NCBI RefSeq assembly: GCF_900446695.1
Contig: NZ_UAVP01000008.1
Location: 186,001 to 250,000, forward strand
Origin: Capnocytophaga sputigena
GTDB taxonomy: Bacteria; Bacteroidota; Bacteroidia; Flavobacteriales; Flavobacteriaceae
Length of the DNA stretch: 64,000 nucleotides
Reading direction: 5' to 3'
Position 1 is the first letter of the stretch; each line of letters starts with the position of its first letter. The notes beneath the pieces were generated by a model. It was not told where the DNA came from. It saw only the letters and a list, made by a program, of their open reading frames with translations, and made no database searches. Below are positions 33,301 through 40,809 of this stretch, piece after piece. The position numbers and the translations under genes are program-made.

Positions 33301-33476
33301 TCTGTGAGGGCGTTTGCAAAACATTTTATCTGTGAGGGCGTTTGCAGCACATACCCAGCTATCGCTGGCTTTCCTACATAACACACTCTAAAAGTGATTG
33401 ACTATCAAAGTAATCAACTTTGCCAAAGGTCGTAGCACGACAAGCAATTAAAACTTTGGCAAAGGTCGTAGCGACG
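33301..33476. repeat. Composite intergenic repeat, full-length copy
   Basis: This unit contains two GAGGGCGTTTGCA starts (33306 and 33335), a small hairpin CCAGC-TATC-GCTGG (33355-33367), TACATAACACACTC, then the arms CTTTGCCAAAG (33418-33428) and CTTTGGCAAAG (33454-33464) around GTCGTAGCACGACAAGC. Related copies are at 38461-38599 and 56211-56322. Most of the 287-base gap between the two barrel genes is this element plus the promoter of the second gene. Confidence 0.8.
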
Positions 33477-33499
33477 CAAATACGATTGGAGAGCTTTAA

Positions 33500-33530
33500 T
33501 TTGTGGTTTACAATTATTTTTGTAACTTTG
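33500..33530 (+). promoter_or_regulatory. Promoter of the second barrel gene
   Basis: TTTG (33500-33503) and TAACTTTG (33523-33530) are 19 bases apart; the ATG follows at 33566. Confidence 0.7.
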
Positions 33531-33565
33531 TACCTTTAAATCATTAAACTTTAAAACATTATACA

Positions 33566-34243
33566 ATGAAAAGAGCAAAATTATTTTTGGCAGCAGCCCT
33601 GCTTTTGGGGATGATAAGTCCTCTGCGCGCACAAGTGAAAATGGGATTAGAAGTAAAGGCAGGCTTGAACATTGCTGGTGTTTATTATTCAGACACTTAT
33701 GACAGTAAAAGGTCGATCACTCCAGGATTTCACACAGGAGCTTTAGCAAGTGTAAATTTCCCTACAGGATTCTACCTTGAATCAGGATTATTGCTCACCA
33801 CCAAAGGACATTCTTACAAGTATAAATACAAAGAAGACAAAGAGAGGTTCCTAAGTGAAAGACATTACAGCTACGGTTATTTAGAGATGCCTTTTTATGC
33901 GGGCTATCGCTTAAAGTTGCGAAAAGTAAACTTATTGTGGAAAGCAGGACCTTATGTAGCTGCTGCGTTGTGGGGTAATTCACGTGAAGAGTGGACGCAC
34001 TACAAGAAGAAAAAAGTAATAGACCACACCGTAAGAAACAGTCATTCATTAATTATTGGCAACAGCAGCTCTGATGATTTACGCAGATTTGATGTAGGTT
34101 TCAACTTAGCTACAGGCGTAGAAATCAATCGTTTTACAGCGGGCATTCAATATGGAATAGGTTTCACCGATATACTTCCCAGCCACTCAGAAAGTACTTC
34201 TAATCAGGTATTCAGTATTTCGGTAGGGTACAGAATTTTTTAA
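33566..34243 (+). CDS. PorT-like outer membrane beta-barrel protein, paralogue
   Basis: This 225-residue protein has a signal peptide (MKRAKLFLAAALLLGMISPLRAQ). Its barrel strands align throughout with those of the preceding barrel protein: MGLEVKAGLNIAGVYY, GFYLESGLLLTTKGHSYKYKY, YLEMPFYAGYRLKLRKVNLLWKAG, RFDVGFNLATGVEINRFTAG and the terminal FSISVGYRIF. The two genes are a tandem duplication separated by a composite repeat and a separate promoter, so they can be regulated apart. It is an outer membrane protein; function unknown. Confidence 0.85.
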   Translation: MKRAKLFLAAALLLGMISPLRAQVKMGLEVKAGLNIAGVYYSDTYDSKRSITPGFHTGALASVNFPTGFYLESGLLLTTKGHSYKYKYKEDKERFLSERHYSYGYLEMPFYAGYRLKLRKVNLLWKAGPYVAAALWGNSREEWTHYKKKKVIDHTVRNSHSLIIGNSSSDDLRRFDVGFNLATGVEINRFTAGIQYGIGFTDILPSHSESTSNQVFSISVGYRIF

Positions 34244-34259
34244 TAACAAACATACTTAT

Positions 34260-34309
34260 ACTTTGCCAAAGATACGAGCCGCACAAGCAATTAAGTACTT
34301 TGCAAAGTA
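34260..34309. repeat. CTTTGCCAAAG-family repeat, decayed
   Basis: ACTTTGCCAAAG at 34260-34271, a GATACGAGCCGCACAAGC core and ACTTTGCAAAGT near 34298-34309. It follows the second barrel gene and precedes the terminator at 34317. Confidence 0.65.
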
Positions 34310-34316
34310 CTAAATA

Positions 34317-34347
34317 ACAAAAGCCTCAGCGAATGCTGAGGCTTTTG
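34317..34347. terminator. Bidirectional terminator between barrel gene and tRNA-Phe
   Basis: GCCTCAGC (34323-34330) pairs with GCTGAGGC (34335-34342), with A-rich and T-rich flanks on the two sides. It can stop the barrel gene on the plus strand and the tRNA on the minus strand. Confidence 0.88.
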
Positions 34348-34399
34348 CAATTCCTAATCCTTAAAAATATGAAAAATTTCCTCTATGAAGAAGATCTCG

Positions 34400-34472
34400 T
34401 GGTACCTCCAGGAATCGAACCAGGGACACAAGGATTTTCAGTCCTTTGCTCTACCAACTGAGCTAAGGTACC
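34400..34472 (-). tRNA. tRNA-Phe (GAA)
   Basis: On the minus strand the sequence folds into a normal tRNA. Acceptor arms GGTACCT/AGGTACC, D-loop AGCTCAGTTGGTAGAGC, anticodon loop CTGAAAA (anticodon GAA) and T-loop GGTTCGATTCC are present. The discriminator is A and the CCA end is not encoded. It has its own promoter at 34495-34525. Confidence 0.97.
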
Positions 34473-34494
34473 AGTTGTTTTATCATTACGGCTG

Positions 34495-34525
34495 CAAAAG
34501 TAGTACTATTTTTGAAACTTGCAAA
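34495..34525 (-). promoter_or_regulatory. Promoter of tRNA-Phe
   Basis: On the minus strand TTTG (34522-34525) and TACTTTTG (34495-34502) are 19 bases apart, 22 bases before the tRNA. The -33 half sits inside one arm of the fbp terminator hairpin. Confidence 0.75.
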
Positions 34526-34551
34526 ATATTTTGTGAATATTTTGCAAGTTT
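34515..34551 (-). terminator. Terminator hairpin after fbp
   Basis: AAACTTGCAAAATATT (34515-34530) and AATATTTTGCAAGTTT (34536-34551) are perfect 16-base arms with a five-base loop, 23 bases after the fbp stop. The T tract after the stem on the minus strand is short, so termination may be partial. Confidence 0.7.
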
Positions 34552-34574
34552 TTTATCATATTTTTTATAACTCA

Positions 34575-35600
34575 CTAATAATCAAGTTTATCATTTGGAT
34601 ATTTTGCCATAAATTCTTCTACCTTTTTCACCATATTTTCTGATCCGCAGAAGAAAGGTACTCTTTGGTGGAGTTCTGTAGGGCGGATATCCATAATGCG
34701 TGTGTAGCCATCGGAGGCTTTACCACCTGCTTGTTCGGTGAGAAATGCCATAGGGTTACATTCGTAGAGCAAGCGCAATTTACCGCGTGGCGTACGCGTT
34801 CCCGAAGGATAGATATAAATACCGCCTTTGAGCATATTGCGGTGAAAATCGGAGACTAAAGAGCCTATATAACGAGAAGTATAAGGGCGATTGCCTTCTA
34901 AGGCTTGGCAATATTTGAGATAATCCTTCACCCCTTGCGGAAAATGCACGTAATTTCCTTCGTTGATGGAGTAGATGGTACCATCTTTAGGGTACTGCAT
35001 ATTAGGGTGAGAGAGGTAGTAAGTACCGATAGAGGGGTCAAGAGTGAAGCCATTTACCCCGTGACCAGTGGTATAGACAAGCATTGTAGAGAGTCCATAG
35101 ACCACATAGCCTGCTGCGACTTGCTTGTTGCCCTCTTGGAGAAAGTCTTCTAATTGCACAGGAGTCCCTACTGGAGTTACGCGTCTATAGATAGAGAAGA
35201 TAGTGCCTACAGTTACATTTACATCGGCGTTGCTAGAACCATCGAGTGGATCGATGAGTACTACATACTTGCTGTTAGGACTGTTCTCGGAAGAGGCAAT
35301 GGGAATGAAAAACTCGTTTTCTTCGGAAGCAATGCCACATACTACATCACGCTGGGTAAGGGCACGGATAAAGAGGTCGTTAGCGAAAACGTCTAACTTT
35401 TTCTGTACCTCACCTTGTACGTTTTCTTGCCCCATATCGCCCAAGATGTCGTCTACTAATCCCGCTTTGTTTACTTCGCGGTTTACTAGTTTAGAGGCTA
35501 ATTTAATCGCACTCAGCAAACGTGAGAGCTCGCCAGTTGAATGTTGGAAGTCCTTCTGATTTTGGATGATGAACTCCCCTAAAGTAAGATGTGTTTTCAT
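34575..35600 (-). CDS. fbp: Fructose-1,6-bisphosphatase class I
   Basis: This 341-residue gluconeogenic enzyme hydrolyses fructose 1,6-bisphosphate to fructose 6-phosphate. The metal-binding signature DPLDGSSN is at residues 117-124, after CGIASEENE, and the substrate-binding region [19 protein letters not shown] is near residues 242-260. [22 protein letters not shown] near 270-292 completes the class I set. Length is typical. It is followed by a strong hairpin (34515-34551) and separated by 74 bases from pdxJ, whose stop lies upstream on the same strand. The gap contains TAATTTGCTAATTAGC-like repeats. Confidence 0.97.
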   Translation of the reverse strand: MKTHLTLGEFIIQNQKDFQHSTGELSRLLSAIKLASKLVNREVNKAGLVDDILGDMGQENVQGEVQKKLDVFANDLFIRALTQRDVVCGIASEENEFFIPIASSENSPNSKYVVLIDPLDGSSNADVNVTVGTIFSIYRRVTPVGTPVQLEDFLQEGNKQVAAGYVVYGLSTMLVYTTGHGVNGFTLDPSIGTYYLSHPNMQYPKDGTIYSINEGNYVHFPQGVKDYLKYCQALEGNRPYTSRYIGSLVSDFHRNMLKGGIYIYPSGTRTPRGKLRLLYECNPMAFLTEQAGGKASDGYTRIMDIRPTELHQRVPFFCGSENMVKKVEEFMAKYPNDKLDY

Positions 35601-35674
35601 TTTGTTGATATGTTAATGTATTAGTTTCTTAATTTAGTGCGAGCTCTATGAAATTTTGCTAATTAGCTAATTTA

Positions 35675-36391
35675 CTAATCTGCTAATTTATTTAGGTATA
35701 GCTGGATTACATTCTCTAAACCTAAATAAAGAGCCTCGCAAATAAGCGCGTGACCAATGGAGACTTCTAAGAGGTTAGGTATTTGCTCTTTGAAGTATTT
35801 TAGATTATCGAGGCTCAAATCGTGACCAGCATTAAGTCCTAAGCCTACTTTTTGAGCTTCTAAAGCTGCTTTTACATAAGGTTCTACGGCAGTTTTGTTC
35901 CCAAGGGCGTACTGGCTGGCATAGCCTTCGGTATAGAGTTCTACACGATCAGTACCGGTAGCAGCGGCGGCAGTTACCATTGCCTCAACAGGGTCTACAA
36001 ATAGTGAGGTACGAATGCCATTGCGTTTGAACTCGGTTACTACTTCAGTTAAAAAATCTTTGTGTTTAATGGTGTCCCAACCGGCATTAGAGGTGATCGC
36101 ATCTTCGGCATCGGGAACAAGGGTAACTTGGGTAGGTTTGACTTGCAATACCAAGTCGATAAATTTAGGGATGGGATTTCCTTCGATATTGTATTCGGTA
36201 GTTACTACTTTTAGCAAATCGAAGGCATCTTGATAGCGGATGTGACGTTCATCGGGGCGAGGGTGGATAGTAACACCTTCAGCTCCAAAACGTTGTACAT
36301 CTTTGGCTACTTGTAATACATCGGGCATATTGCCACCGCGTGCATTGCGCAAAGTAGCTATTTTATTGATATTTACACTTAATTTTGTCAT
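35675..36391 (-). CDS. pdxJ: Pyridoxine 5'-phosphate synthase
   Basis: PdxJ condenses 1-deoxyxylulose 5-phosphate with aminoacetone 3-phosphate to give pyridoxine 5'-phosphate in the DXP-dependent vitamin B6 route. The 238-residue TIM barrel has family motifs: [15 protein letters not shown] at the start, [15 protein letters not shown] (about 35-50, with active-site residues), [18 protein letters not shown] (about 92-110), [19 protein letters not shown] and [15 protein letters not shown] (about 192-206). Note that a DXP-using enzyme occurs beside a mevalonate-pathway genome; DXP is then needed only for cofactors. It starts 11 bases after the upstream membrane protein gene and is likely co-transcribed. 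Confidence 0.97.
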   Translation of the reverse strand: MTKLSVNINKIATLRNARGGNMPDVLQVAKDVQRFGAEGVTIHPRPDERHIRYQDAFDLLKVVTTEYNIEGNPIPKFIDLVLQVKPTQVTLVPDAEDAITSNAGWDTIKHKDFLTEVVTEFKRNGIRTSLFVDPVEAMVTAAAATGTDRVELYTEGYASQYALGNKTAVEPYVKAALEAQKVGLGLNAGHDLSLDNLKYFKEQIPNLLEVSIGHALICEALYLGLENVIQLYLNKLAD

Positions 36392-36402
36392 TAATTCTGT
36401 TT

Positions 36403-36906
36403 TTAAGGGGTTGTAGTTTCTACTTCCTCTCCTCGCTCATCGGCTTCTACCTCTTGACGAAGGATAGAATCTTGTCTGTTAGGGGTTACCCTATAGGCTT
36501 TAGGGTCGTATTTAGGATCGGAGATATTGAAACTGGCGGTGTCCTTATCGCGTTGAGGCTTCAGGTCACCTACGAGTACTTTTTTGATAGACGCCAAATA
36601 CTTGTCGTTATCTTGGATTTTTTGCTCTAAGGAATCTACTTTGAAGAGCAGACTGAGAGTTTCGCGTTTGTTTTCGACGGCAGTATAGCCTAAAATATAC
36701 TGGCGCAGAGGGGAATAGATAATCAGTACTGTAGTGAGAGCGATGAGCACAAAGGCAAAGAGAGAACCAAATACAAAGATATTGAGCCGACTCAAGCGGA
36801 AGGAAGTTTTTTCCTCGTAGGTACTGTCGTCCATTACTATCAAGCGGTATTTGCTCAACCACTTGCGTTTCCAATATTCTTTTCTTGATTCTTTATTCGC
36901 TGCCAT
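36403..36906 (-). CDS. Single-pass membrane protein resembling the N-terminal part of Bacteroidota M23 peptidases
   Basis: The 167-residue protein has a basic cytoplasmic N-terminus ([19 protein letters not shown]), the segment [14 protein letters not shown], a transmembrane helix at about residues 46-68 and a coiled-coil-like stretch ([19 protein letters not shown]). An unstructured charged C-terminus follows. From memory, the same N-terminal pattern is found in longer Bacteroidota proteins that continue into an M23 peptidoglycan peptidase domain of roughly 100 residues or more. Here the frame ends in VETTTP followed by the pdxJ gene 11 bases on, so the peptidase domain is absent. It might be a truncated, non-catalytic paralogue or a regulator of cell-wall enzymes. 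Confidence 0.72.
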   Translation of the reverse strand: MAANKESRKEYWKRKWLSKYRLIVMDDSTYEEKTSFRLSRLNIFVFGSLFAFVLIALTTVLIIYSPLRQYILGYTAVENKRETLSLLFKVDSLEQKIQDNDKYLASIKKVLVGDLKPQRDKDTASFNISDPKYDPKAYRVTPNRQDSILRQEVEADERGEEVETTTP

Positions 36907-36919
36907 TGTCGCTAATTCA

Positions 36920-37153
36920 TTATTCTACACTGATTACTTTTTCTATTTGAGGCACATACTCTTTGATAGTCATTTCTACTCCGCTTCTAAGCGTAAGTTG
37001 ATTGACAGAGCAGTTGGTGCAAGTGCCTTCTAAACGCACTTTGACGATTTTTCCATCTTCGATATCAACCAAAGTAATATCGCCGCCATCATTTTGCAAA
37101 TAGGGGCGTATTTTATCTAAGGCTTTGATAACTTCATTTCTAAGTTCTTCCAT
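36920..37153 (-). CDS. NifU C-terminal-domain iron-sulfur scaffold protein
   Basis: The 77-residue protein is a stand-alone NifU C-terminal domain (Nfu type). It has the typical start LDKIRPYLQNDGGDITLVDIEDG and the cluster-binding C-T-N-C motif at Cys45 and Cys48, followed by a helix and VPQIEKVISV. Such proteins accept and carry [4Fe-4S] clusters to target enzymes. It lies between the membrane protein gene (13 bases away) and mrp (58 bases), which encodes another iron-sulfur cluster carrier. The pairing of the two supports a shared role in cluster delivery. Confidence 0.94.
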   Translation of the reverse strand: MEELRNEVIKALDKIRPYLQNDGGDITLVDIEDGKIVKVRLEGTCTNCSVNQLTLRSGVEMTIKEYVPQIEKVISVE

Positions 37154-37211
37154 TTTTATTAGGTAACAGGTATGTTGTTGTCTGTTTAATTATTAATTGT
37201 TGTTTTTATTA

Positions 37212-38333
37212 TTAATTAGTACTGCATCCTGCGGTAGTGGTGATTCGGATTGCTTCGGAGGGAGGTAGTGTTTCGTTGCGTTCTACGACACTTTTCACGA
37301 CCTCTTGAGCTAAGGTACGGAAGGCGTTTGCTTGAGGAGTGCCGTCTTGTAGCACTGTGGGGCGACCTTCGTCACCTGCTTCGCGTATGCCTTGTACTAA
37401 AGGAATTTCGCCTAAGAAAGGTACGTTCAAATCGGCAGCGAGGTTTTTAGCACCTTCTTTTCCAAAGATGTAATACTTATTGTTAGGCAACTCTTCTGGG
37501 GTGAAATAAGCCATATTTTCTACAATCCCCAACACAGGCACGTTGATATTTTCTTGTTCGAACATCGCTACTCCACGGCGGGCATCGGCGAGGGCTATTT
37601 TTTGAGGGGTGCTCACTACTACTGCTCCCGTAATAGGCAATGCTTGCATAATACTCAAGTGAATATCGCCCGTTCCTGGAGGAAGGTCGATAAGGAGGAA
37701 ATCGAGTTCTCCCCAGTAGGATTCAAAAATGAGTTGGTTAAGTGCTTTAGAAGCCATAGGTCCACGCCATATTACTGCTTGATTAGCATTGGTAAAGAAT
37801 CCGATAGAGAGGATTTTCACGCCGTAGTTTTCGATAGGCTGGATGAACGATTTGCCATTGATAGCCACCGATTGAGGTCGGTTACCTGCTACATCGAACA
37901 TTATGGGGATAGAGGGTCCATAGACATCGGCATCGAGGACACCTACTTTGAAGCCCATTTTGGCGAGAGCGGCAGCCAAGTTGGCAGTTACAGTGCTCTT
38001 CCCTACCCCACCTTTACCAGAGGCAACAGCGATAACATTTTGGATACCAGGAATGGGTTTTCCTTTGATTTCAGGCACTTCGGGGGCGATGACTTTCACA
38101 TTTACCACTACTTTGGCTTTTTCGTGAACTTCGCCGTGAATGGCTTTCATTATTTCGACTTCGGTGCGTTTTTTGGCTTGCAAACTAGGATTGTTGATAA
38201 CTACATCTACTACTACTTCGTCGCCAAATACTACTATATTTTGGACAGCGCCGCTATCGACCATATTTTTTCCTTCACCAGGAGCGGTAATTTTGCGAAG
38301 CGCTTCTAATACATCTTTTTTTTGAATGTTCAT
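37212..38333 (-). CDS. mrp: Mrp/NBP35 family ATP-binding iron-sulfur carrier
   Basis: The 373-residue protein has an N-terminal MIP18/DUF59 domain (about residues 1-85) and a deviant Walker A P-loop (GKGGVGKST, 106-114) of the Mrp/MinD type. Next come DADVYGPSIP (about 138-147), LIDLPPGTGD (about 220) and VENMAYF (about 278). ApbC/Mrp proteins bind ATP and carry [4Fe-4S] clusters. In the Escherichia coli protein a CxxC follows the NM(S/A) region; here that place holds FTPEELPNNKYY without cysteines, and only one Cys sits near the C-terminus. A pyrimidine-rich leader repeat lies just before the ATG. It is probably co-transcribed with the NifU-like gene. Confidence 0.93.
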   Translation of the reverse strand: MNIQKKDVLEALRKITAPGEGKNMVDSGAVQNIVVFGDEVVVDVVINNPSLQAKKRTEVEIMKAIHGEVHEKAKVVVNVKVIAPEVPEIKGKPIPGIQNVIAVASGKGGVGKSTVTANLAAALAKMGFKVGVLDADVYGPSIPIMFDVAGNRPQSVAINGKSFIQPIENYGVKILSIGFFTNANQAVIWRGPMASKALNQLIFESYWGELDFLLIDLPPGTGDIHLSIMQALPITGAVVVSTPQKIALADARRGVAMFEQENINVPVLGIVENMAYFTPEELPNNKYYIFGKEGAKNLAADLNVPFLGEIPLVQGIREAGDEGRPTVLQDGTPQANAFRTLAQEVVKSVVERNETLPPSEAIRITTTAGCSTN

Positions 38334-38346
38334 TTGTTATTTTTAG

Positions 38347-38366
38347 TTAAGAGATAAGAGGTAAGA
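38347..38366 (-). repeat. Pyrimidine-rich leader repeat before mrp
   Basis: On the minus strand this reads TTCTTACCTCTTATCTCTTA and ends 13 bases before the mrp ATG at 38333. Same unit and orientation as before luxS, the PKD lipoprotein gene and the LamG lipoprotein gene. Confidence 0.78.
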
Positions 38367-38460
38367 ATTTGTCACGCTCTTATTTTTATTTTTTTAATTC
38401 TGCTTTATAGTCAAATAAATTAAATTACGAATAAATAGCTTATTTTTAGAGAGGTTTCCA

Positions 38461-38599
38461 AGAGGGCGTTTGCAAGAGGGCGTTTGCAGCACATACTCAG
38501 CTACCGCTGGCTTTCCTACATAACATACTCTAAAAGTAATTGATTACCTAAGTAATCACCTTTGGCAAAAGTTTTTAGACTTTGGCAAAGTGTAGCGGC
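38461..38599. repeat. Composite intergenic repeat, second copy
   Basis: Two GAGGGCGTTTGCA starts, CAGCTACCGCTGG, TACATAACATACTC and AAAGTAATTGATTACC align with 33301-33420. The final CTTTGGCAAA arms are present but in direct rather than inverted order, so this copy is rearranged. Confidence 0.75.
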
Positions 38600-38700
38600 T
38601 CAAAATTTAGAAACCGATTTTGATAGACTATGGTGATTCTTATTTGAAAGGCAAAGATATAACTTTTTTATTTATTATCAAAACATTTAGTGGTTTTTAG

Positions 38701-38860
38701 GTGAGGTGTGAGGTGCACAGGCAGGTGGTGGGGTGCGAGCCGCACGGGCAGATGGTGGGGTGCGAGCCGCACGGGCTGATGGTGGGTGCGGTGGGTGCGA
38801 GCCGCACGGGCTGATGATGGGAGGGATGGGAATGGTGGGAATAGTGGGAGGGGTGAAAAA
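38701..38860. repeat. G-rich array with GTGCGAGCCGCAC hairpins
   Basis: On the plus strand GGTGGGGTGCGAGCCGCACG-type units recur three times (about 38722, 38756, 38794), with spacers GGGCAGATG or GGCTGATG, and pass into GGTGGGAATAGTGGGAGGGG. GTGCG-AGC-CGCAC is a small stem. A related array is at 40810-41035. Confidence 0.8.
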
Positions 38861-38864
38861 GGAA

Positions 38865-38900
38865 AAACTTTGTCAGAGTTTGGGGACTTTGACAAAGTTT
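38865..38900 (-). terminator. Terminator of the tRNA-tuf-tRNA-Trp transcript
   Basis: AAACTTTGTC (38865-38874) and GACAAAGTTT (38891-38900) are exact complementary arms, followed on the minus strand by a run of T. It lies 15 bases after tRNA-Trp and is a variant of the CTTTGCCAAAG hairpin family. Confidence 0.8.
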
Positions 38901-38915
38901 ATTGGATTTTTATTG

Positions 38916-38986
38916 CACGGGTGGAGGGATTCGAACCCCCATCAACGGTTTTGGAGACCGCTATTCTACCCTTGAACTACACCCGT
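38916..38986 (-). tRNA. tRNA-Trp (CCA)
   Basis: The minus strand folds with acceptor ACGGGTG/CACCCGT, anticodon loop CTCCAAA (anticodon CCA) and T-loop GGTTCGAATCC. The discriminator is G and no CCA end is encoded. It follows tuf by 74 bases, as in many Bacteroidota. Confidence 0.96.
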
Positions 38987-39060
38987 ATTTTAAAAAAGTT
39001 TTGAGTTTTTAGAACCCAAAACTTTTTTGTATGATTGTTAACTTAATTCTAAGTTAGAAA

Positions 39061-40248
39061 TTAGTCAAGGATTTCAGTTACTTGACCAGCACCTACTGTA
39101 CGACCACCTTCGCGGATAGCGAAGCGAAGACCTACGTTAAGAGCGATAGGTTGCAACAATTCTACTTCGATAGTTACGTTATCACCTGGCATAACCATAT
39201 CAACACCTGGTTGCAAGTGGATAGTACCGGTTACGTCGGTAGTACGTACGTAGAATTGAGGACGGTAGTTGTTGTGGAATGGAGTGTGACGACCACCTTC
39301 TTCTTTAGAAAGGATATACACCTCAGCTTTGAATTTAGCGTGTGGAGTTACAGAACCTGGTTTGCAGATTACCATACCACGTTTGATATCTTTTTTGTCG
39401 ATACCACGGAGCAACAAACCTACGTTGTCACCAGCTTCACCACGGTCGAGGATTTTGCGGAACATTTCAACCCCAGTAATAGTAGAGGTCAATTTTTCAG
39501 CACCCATACCGATGATTTCAACAGCTTCACCTGTTTTAGCAACACCAGTTTCGATACGACCTGTAGCCACAGTACCACGACCAGTGATAGTGAACACGTC
39601 TTCGATAGGCATCAAGAAAGGTTTATCGATGTCACGAGTAGGAAGTTCGATGTAGTTATCAACAGCGTCCATAAGGGCGAGTACAGTATCAACCCATTTT
39701 TTCTCACCGTTAAGAGCTCCAAGAGCAGAACCTTGAACGATAGGAGTGTTATCACCATCGTATTGGTAAGAGCTCAAAAGTTCGCGCATTTCGAGTTCAA
39801 CAAGCTCTAACAATTCAGGGTCATCCACCATATCAACTTTGTTCATAAACACAACGATACGAGGGATACCTACTTGGCGACCCAAAAGGATGTGCTCACG
39901 AGTTTGAGGCATAGGACCATCGGTAGCAGCAACTACGAGGATAGCGCCGTCCATTTGGGCAGCACCAGTAATCATATTTTTTACGTAGTCGGCGTGACCA
40001 GGACAGTCAACGTGTGCGTAGTGACGTGTAGCTGTTTGATATTCTACGTGAGAGGTATTGATAGTAATACCACGTTCTTTTTCTTCTGGAGCGTTGTCGA
40101 TAGAATCGAAGCTACGAGCTTCTGAAAGACCAGCGTCAGCTAATACTTTAGTAATAGCGGCTGTCAAAGTAGTTTTACCGTGGTCTACGTGTCCAATTGT
40201 ACCAATATTCAAGTGGGGTTTGGAACGATCAAATGTTTCTTTTGCCAT
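39061..40248 (-). CDS. tuf: Translation elongation factor Tu
   Basis: EF-Tu brings aminoacyl-tRNA to the ribosome with GTP. The 395-residue protein carries all GTPase motifs: GHVDHGKT (about residues 18-25), the switch region [14 protein letters not shown] (about 80) and NKVD (about 135). The second domain has [13 protein letters not shown], and the C-terminus ends in [20 protein letters not shown]. It sits in the conserved block tRNA-Thr, Tyr, Gly, Thr, tuf, tRNA-Trp, all on the minus strand. It is presumably expressed strongly from the promoter at 40706-40736. The codon choice is noticeably restricted, as expected for a highly expressed gene. Confidence 0.99.
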   Translation of the reverse strand: MAKETFDRSKPHLNIGTIGHVDHGKTTLTAAITKVLADAGLSEARSFDSIDNAPEEKERGITINTSHVEYQTATRHYAHVDCPGHADYVKNMITGAAQMDGAILVVAATDGPMPQTREHILLGRQVGIPRIVVFMNKVDMVDDPELLELVELEMRELLSSYQYDGDNTPIVQGSALGALNGEKKWVDTVLALMDAVDNYIELPTRDIDKPFLMPIEDVFTITGRGTVATGRIETGVAKTGEAVEIIGMGAEKLTSTITGVEMFRKILDRGEAGDNVGLLLRGIDKKDIKRGMVICKPGSVTPHAKFKAEVYILSKEEGGRHTPFHNNYRPQFYVRTTDVTGTIHLQPGVDMVMPGDNVTIEVELLQPIALNVGLRFAIREGGRTVGAGQVTEILD

Positions 40249-40313
40249 TTTAAATAAATTTTAAATCTTAGTTATATAAATGAGTGTTTGATGTGTGTAC
40301 AAAAGATAATATG

Positions 40314-40385
<72 letters not shown>

Positions 40386-40397
40386 ATACACGAAAAG

Positions 40398-40470
40398 AGC
40401 GGGAGACGAGGTTCGAACTCGCGACATTCAGCTTGGAAGGCTGACGCTCTACCAACTGAGCTACTCCCGC
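40398..40470 (-). tRNA. tRNA-Gly (TCC)
   Basis: Acceptor GCGGGAG/CTCCCGC, anticodon stem TCAGC/GCTGA with loop CTTCCAA (anticodon TCC) and T-loop AGTTCGAACCT on the minus strand. Confidence 0.96.
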
Positions 40471-40492
40471 AAAAAAAATAAAAATATGACAG

Positions 40493-40574
40493 TGGGGAGA
40501 ACAGGATTCGAACCTGTGAAGGTAAAACCAGCAGATTTACAGTCTGCCCTCGTTGGCCGCTTGAGTATCTCCCC
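40493..40574 (-). tRNA. tRNA-Tyr (GTA)
   Basis: Acceptor GGGGAGA/TCTCCCC, anticodon stem GCAGA/TCTGC with loop CTGTAAA (anticodon GTA) and a long variable arm, as expected for tRNA-Tyr; T-loop GGTTCGAATCC. Discriminator A. Confidence 0.96.
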
Positions 40575-40612
40575 GAGAAATTTTAAACTATTAAAATATG
40601 TACTTTATTTTG

Positions 40613-40686
40613 AGCCGGCAGAGGGATTCGAACCCACGACCCCGAGATTACAAATCACGTGCTCTGGCCAACTGAGCTATGCCGGC
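40613..40686 (-). tRNA. tRNA-Thr (TGT)
   Basis: Acceptor GCCGGCA/TGCCGGC, anticodon loop TTTGTAA (anticodon TGT) and T-loop GGTTCGAATCC on the minus strand. First gene of the tRNA-tuf transcript. Confidence 0.96.
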
Positions 40687-40705
40687 GTTTTTGTCTTACA
40701 GAGCG

Positions 40706-40736
40706 CAAAAGTATAACAAATTTTGAAACCTCCAAA
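40706..40736 (-). promoter_or_regulatory. Promoter of the tRNA-tuf operon
   Basis: On the minus strand TTTG (40733-40736) and TACTTTTG (40706-40713) are 19 bases apart, 19 bases before tRNA-Thr (TGT). The -7 sequence equals that of the tRNA-Phe promoter. Confidence 0.78.
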
Positions 40737-40809
40737 ATTTTTGAGAGTTTTTTTTATGATTTTTGATAAAATATTTTTTAAAATGTTGAAAATCAAATGG
40801 GTTTTAATG

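Larger units (their letters stand above)
38334..38915. other. Intergenic region rich in repeats, no gene
   Basis: This gap of 582 bases contains the mrp leader repeat (38347-38366), a composite repeat (38461-38599), a G-rich array with GTGCGAGCCGCAC hairpins (38701-38860) and the terminator of the tuf-tRNA-Trp transcript (38865-38900). Open frames across the G-rich part are low-complexity and not believed. Confidence 0.75.

Noticed and set aside
38668-38895. A 75-residue minus-strand open frame and two plus-strand frames over the G-rich array
   Set aside because: The translations are low-complexity repeats (His-His-Leu-Pro-Val-Arg-Leu) created by the DNA repeat; no start signal or domain.
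39082-39810. A 242-residue open frame antisense to tuf
   Set aside because: It is a shadow of the restricted codon use of tuf; no promoter or recognisable protein features.
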